Below are positions 6,765-7,077 of a stretch of 7,077 nucleotides of DNA, piece by piece. A program made the translations under genes and the position numbers. The DNA lies in assembly GCA_947472965.1 (NCBI GenBank), contig CANJEF010000061.1, forward strand, positions 1 through 7,077, written 5' to 3'. This DNA is from Sphingobacteriales bacterium (lineage in GTDB: Bacteria > Bacteroidota > Bacteroidia > Chitinophagales > Chitinophagaceae). How positions within the stretch are numbered: the stretch's first letter is position 1; every line of letters begins with the position of its first letter. The notes beneath the pieces were generated by a model that did no database searches, was not told where the DNA came from, and saw only the letters and a program-made list of their open reading frames with translations.

Positions 6765-6977
6765 ATGCTTTTTTTAAAGGTCATTAAATATTTATGGTAC
6801 TTGACAAAAGTTTTTGAGGGATTCTATAAAAATATGGGGACTTATATTCAACAAATGCAATTATTTGTGAAGTCAAGAGGGAAGGAGAGCAAAAAGGTAT
6901 ATTTCTACTATCCTTATTGTCCGAAATGCACAAAGGCCTATGGGAAAAATTATATTGTTAGTCTAGCTCAAATCTAA
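6765..6977 (+). CDS. Small hypothetical protein with a single CPKC motif
   Basis: This ORF encodes 70 residues if started at 6765, or 47 if started at the ATG at 6834 (residue 24). Neither start has a well-placed ribosome binding site; a GAGGGA lies 12 bases before 6834. The N-terminal third is hydrophobic and aromatic (LFLKVIKYLWYL) and could be a weak membrane or amphipathic helix. The C-terminus reads KKVYFYYPYCPKCTKAYGKN, with Cys52 and Cys55 as the only cysteines, and ends SLAQI. The protein is basic and rich in Tyr and Lys. The CxxC could be half of a zinc knuckle, needing a dimer or partner, or a redox motif resembling the glutaredoxin strand-CPxC pattern without the rest of that fold. 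I do not recognise the family with certainty. The coherent strand-CxxC-helix look makes it more protein-like than a random ORF. It may be a lone small gene or the relic of a larger one. Confidence 0.5.
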   Translation: MLFLKVIKYLWYLTKVFEGFYKNMGTYIQQMQLFVKSRGKESKKVYFYYPYCPKCTKAYGKNYIVSLAQI

Positions 6978-7077
6978 GTGCATTGTCTAATATATCTTAT
7001 TAGTGTTTATTCAGATTGATCATCTTAGGTCATAATCAGGATCATTCATTGAATCACTTATAACAGTGAATTTCACC
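6978..7077. other. Non-coding tail with short inverted repeats
   Basis: No ORF of note is seen in the last 100 bases. CTAATA (6987-6992) and TATTAG (6998-7003) form a 6-bp inverted repeat with a 5-base loop starting 10 bases after the small ORF stop. It could be a weak terminator, although no clean T-run follows. Near the edge, TCACT (7054-7058) pairs with AGTGA (7065-7069), and GTGAA-T-TTCAC (7066-7076) is a short palindrome. All are short and AT-rich, so significance is uncertain. Confidence 0.3.

Noticed and set aside
6801..6830. Sigma70-like promoter TTGACA-N18-TATAAA inside the small ORF
   Set aside because: It is a good match to the proteobacterial consensus, but this phylum uses a different promoter pattern. 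The start point would fall at or after the alternative ATG at 6834. Probably chance in AT-rich DNA.

Overview
The window looks like chromosomal DNA from a Bacteroidota bacterium, possibly marine or another polysaccharide-degrading lineage. This is inferred from AT-rich coding sequence, mostly weak ribosome binding sites, an exported FGly-type sulfatase with a C-terminal beta-sandwich-like extension, and an NhaD-type Na+/H+ antiporter. No rRNA, tRNA, CRISPR array, transposase or integrase was recognised, so the taxonomic placement rests on protein style alone.

Layout. Bases 1-3440 (+ strand) hold the downstream part of a tripartite type I secretion or efflux operon. It contains the C-terminal nucleotide-binding domain of an ABC transporter (5' end outside the window), a HlyD-type periplasmic adaptor and a TolC-type outer-membrane channel. 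Each gene overlaps the next by 4 bases (GTGA, then ATGA), so translation is probably coupled. The three proteins would form one conduit from cytoplasm to outside; the exported substrate is not in the window. After 65 bases comes a complete nhaD-like antiporter gene (3506-4783, +).

A sulfatase gene (4780-6546) lies on the - strand, tail to tail with nhaD. The palindrome TTAA at 4780-4783 supplies both stop codons. The sulfatase has a signal peptide, the CxPxR formylglycine motif, metal-binding residues and a C-terminal extension that may bind carbohydrate. Bases 6547-6764 are non-coding on present evidence. They hold a 7-bp inverted repeat just upstream of the sulfatase start and a G-rich leader before a small ORF (6765-6977, +). 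The small ORF encodes a basic, aromatic peptide with a single CPKC motif. The last 100 bases show no gene, only short inverted repeats.

The main oddity is the ABC ATPase domain: Walker A and Walker B are intact, but the Q-loop glutamine, the LSGGQ signature, the D-loop and the switch histidine are all replaced. The second candidate for novelty is the small CPKC protein with its leader. The rest is ordinary accessory or metabolic gene content, and I see no convincing new multi-gene system.
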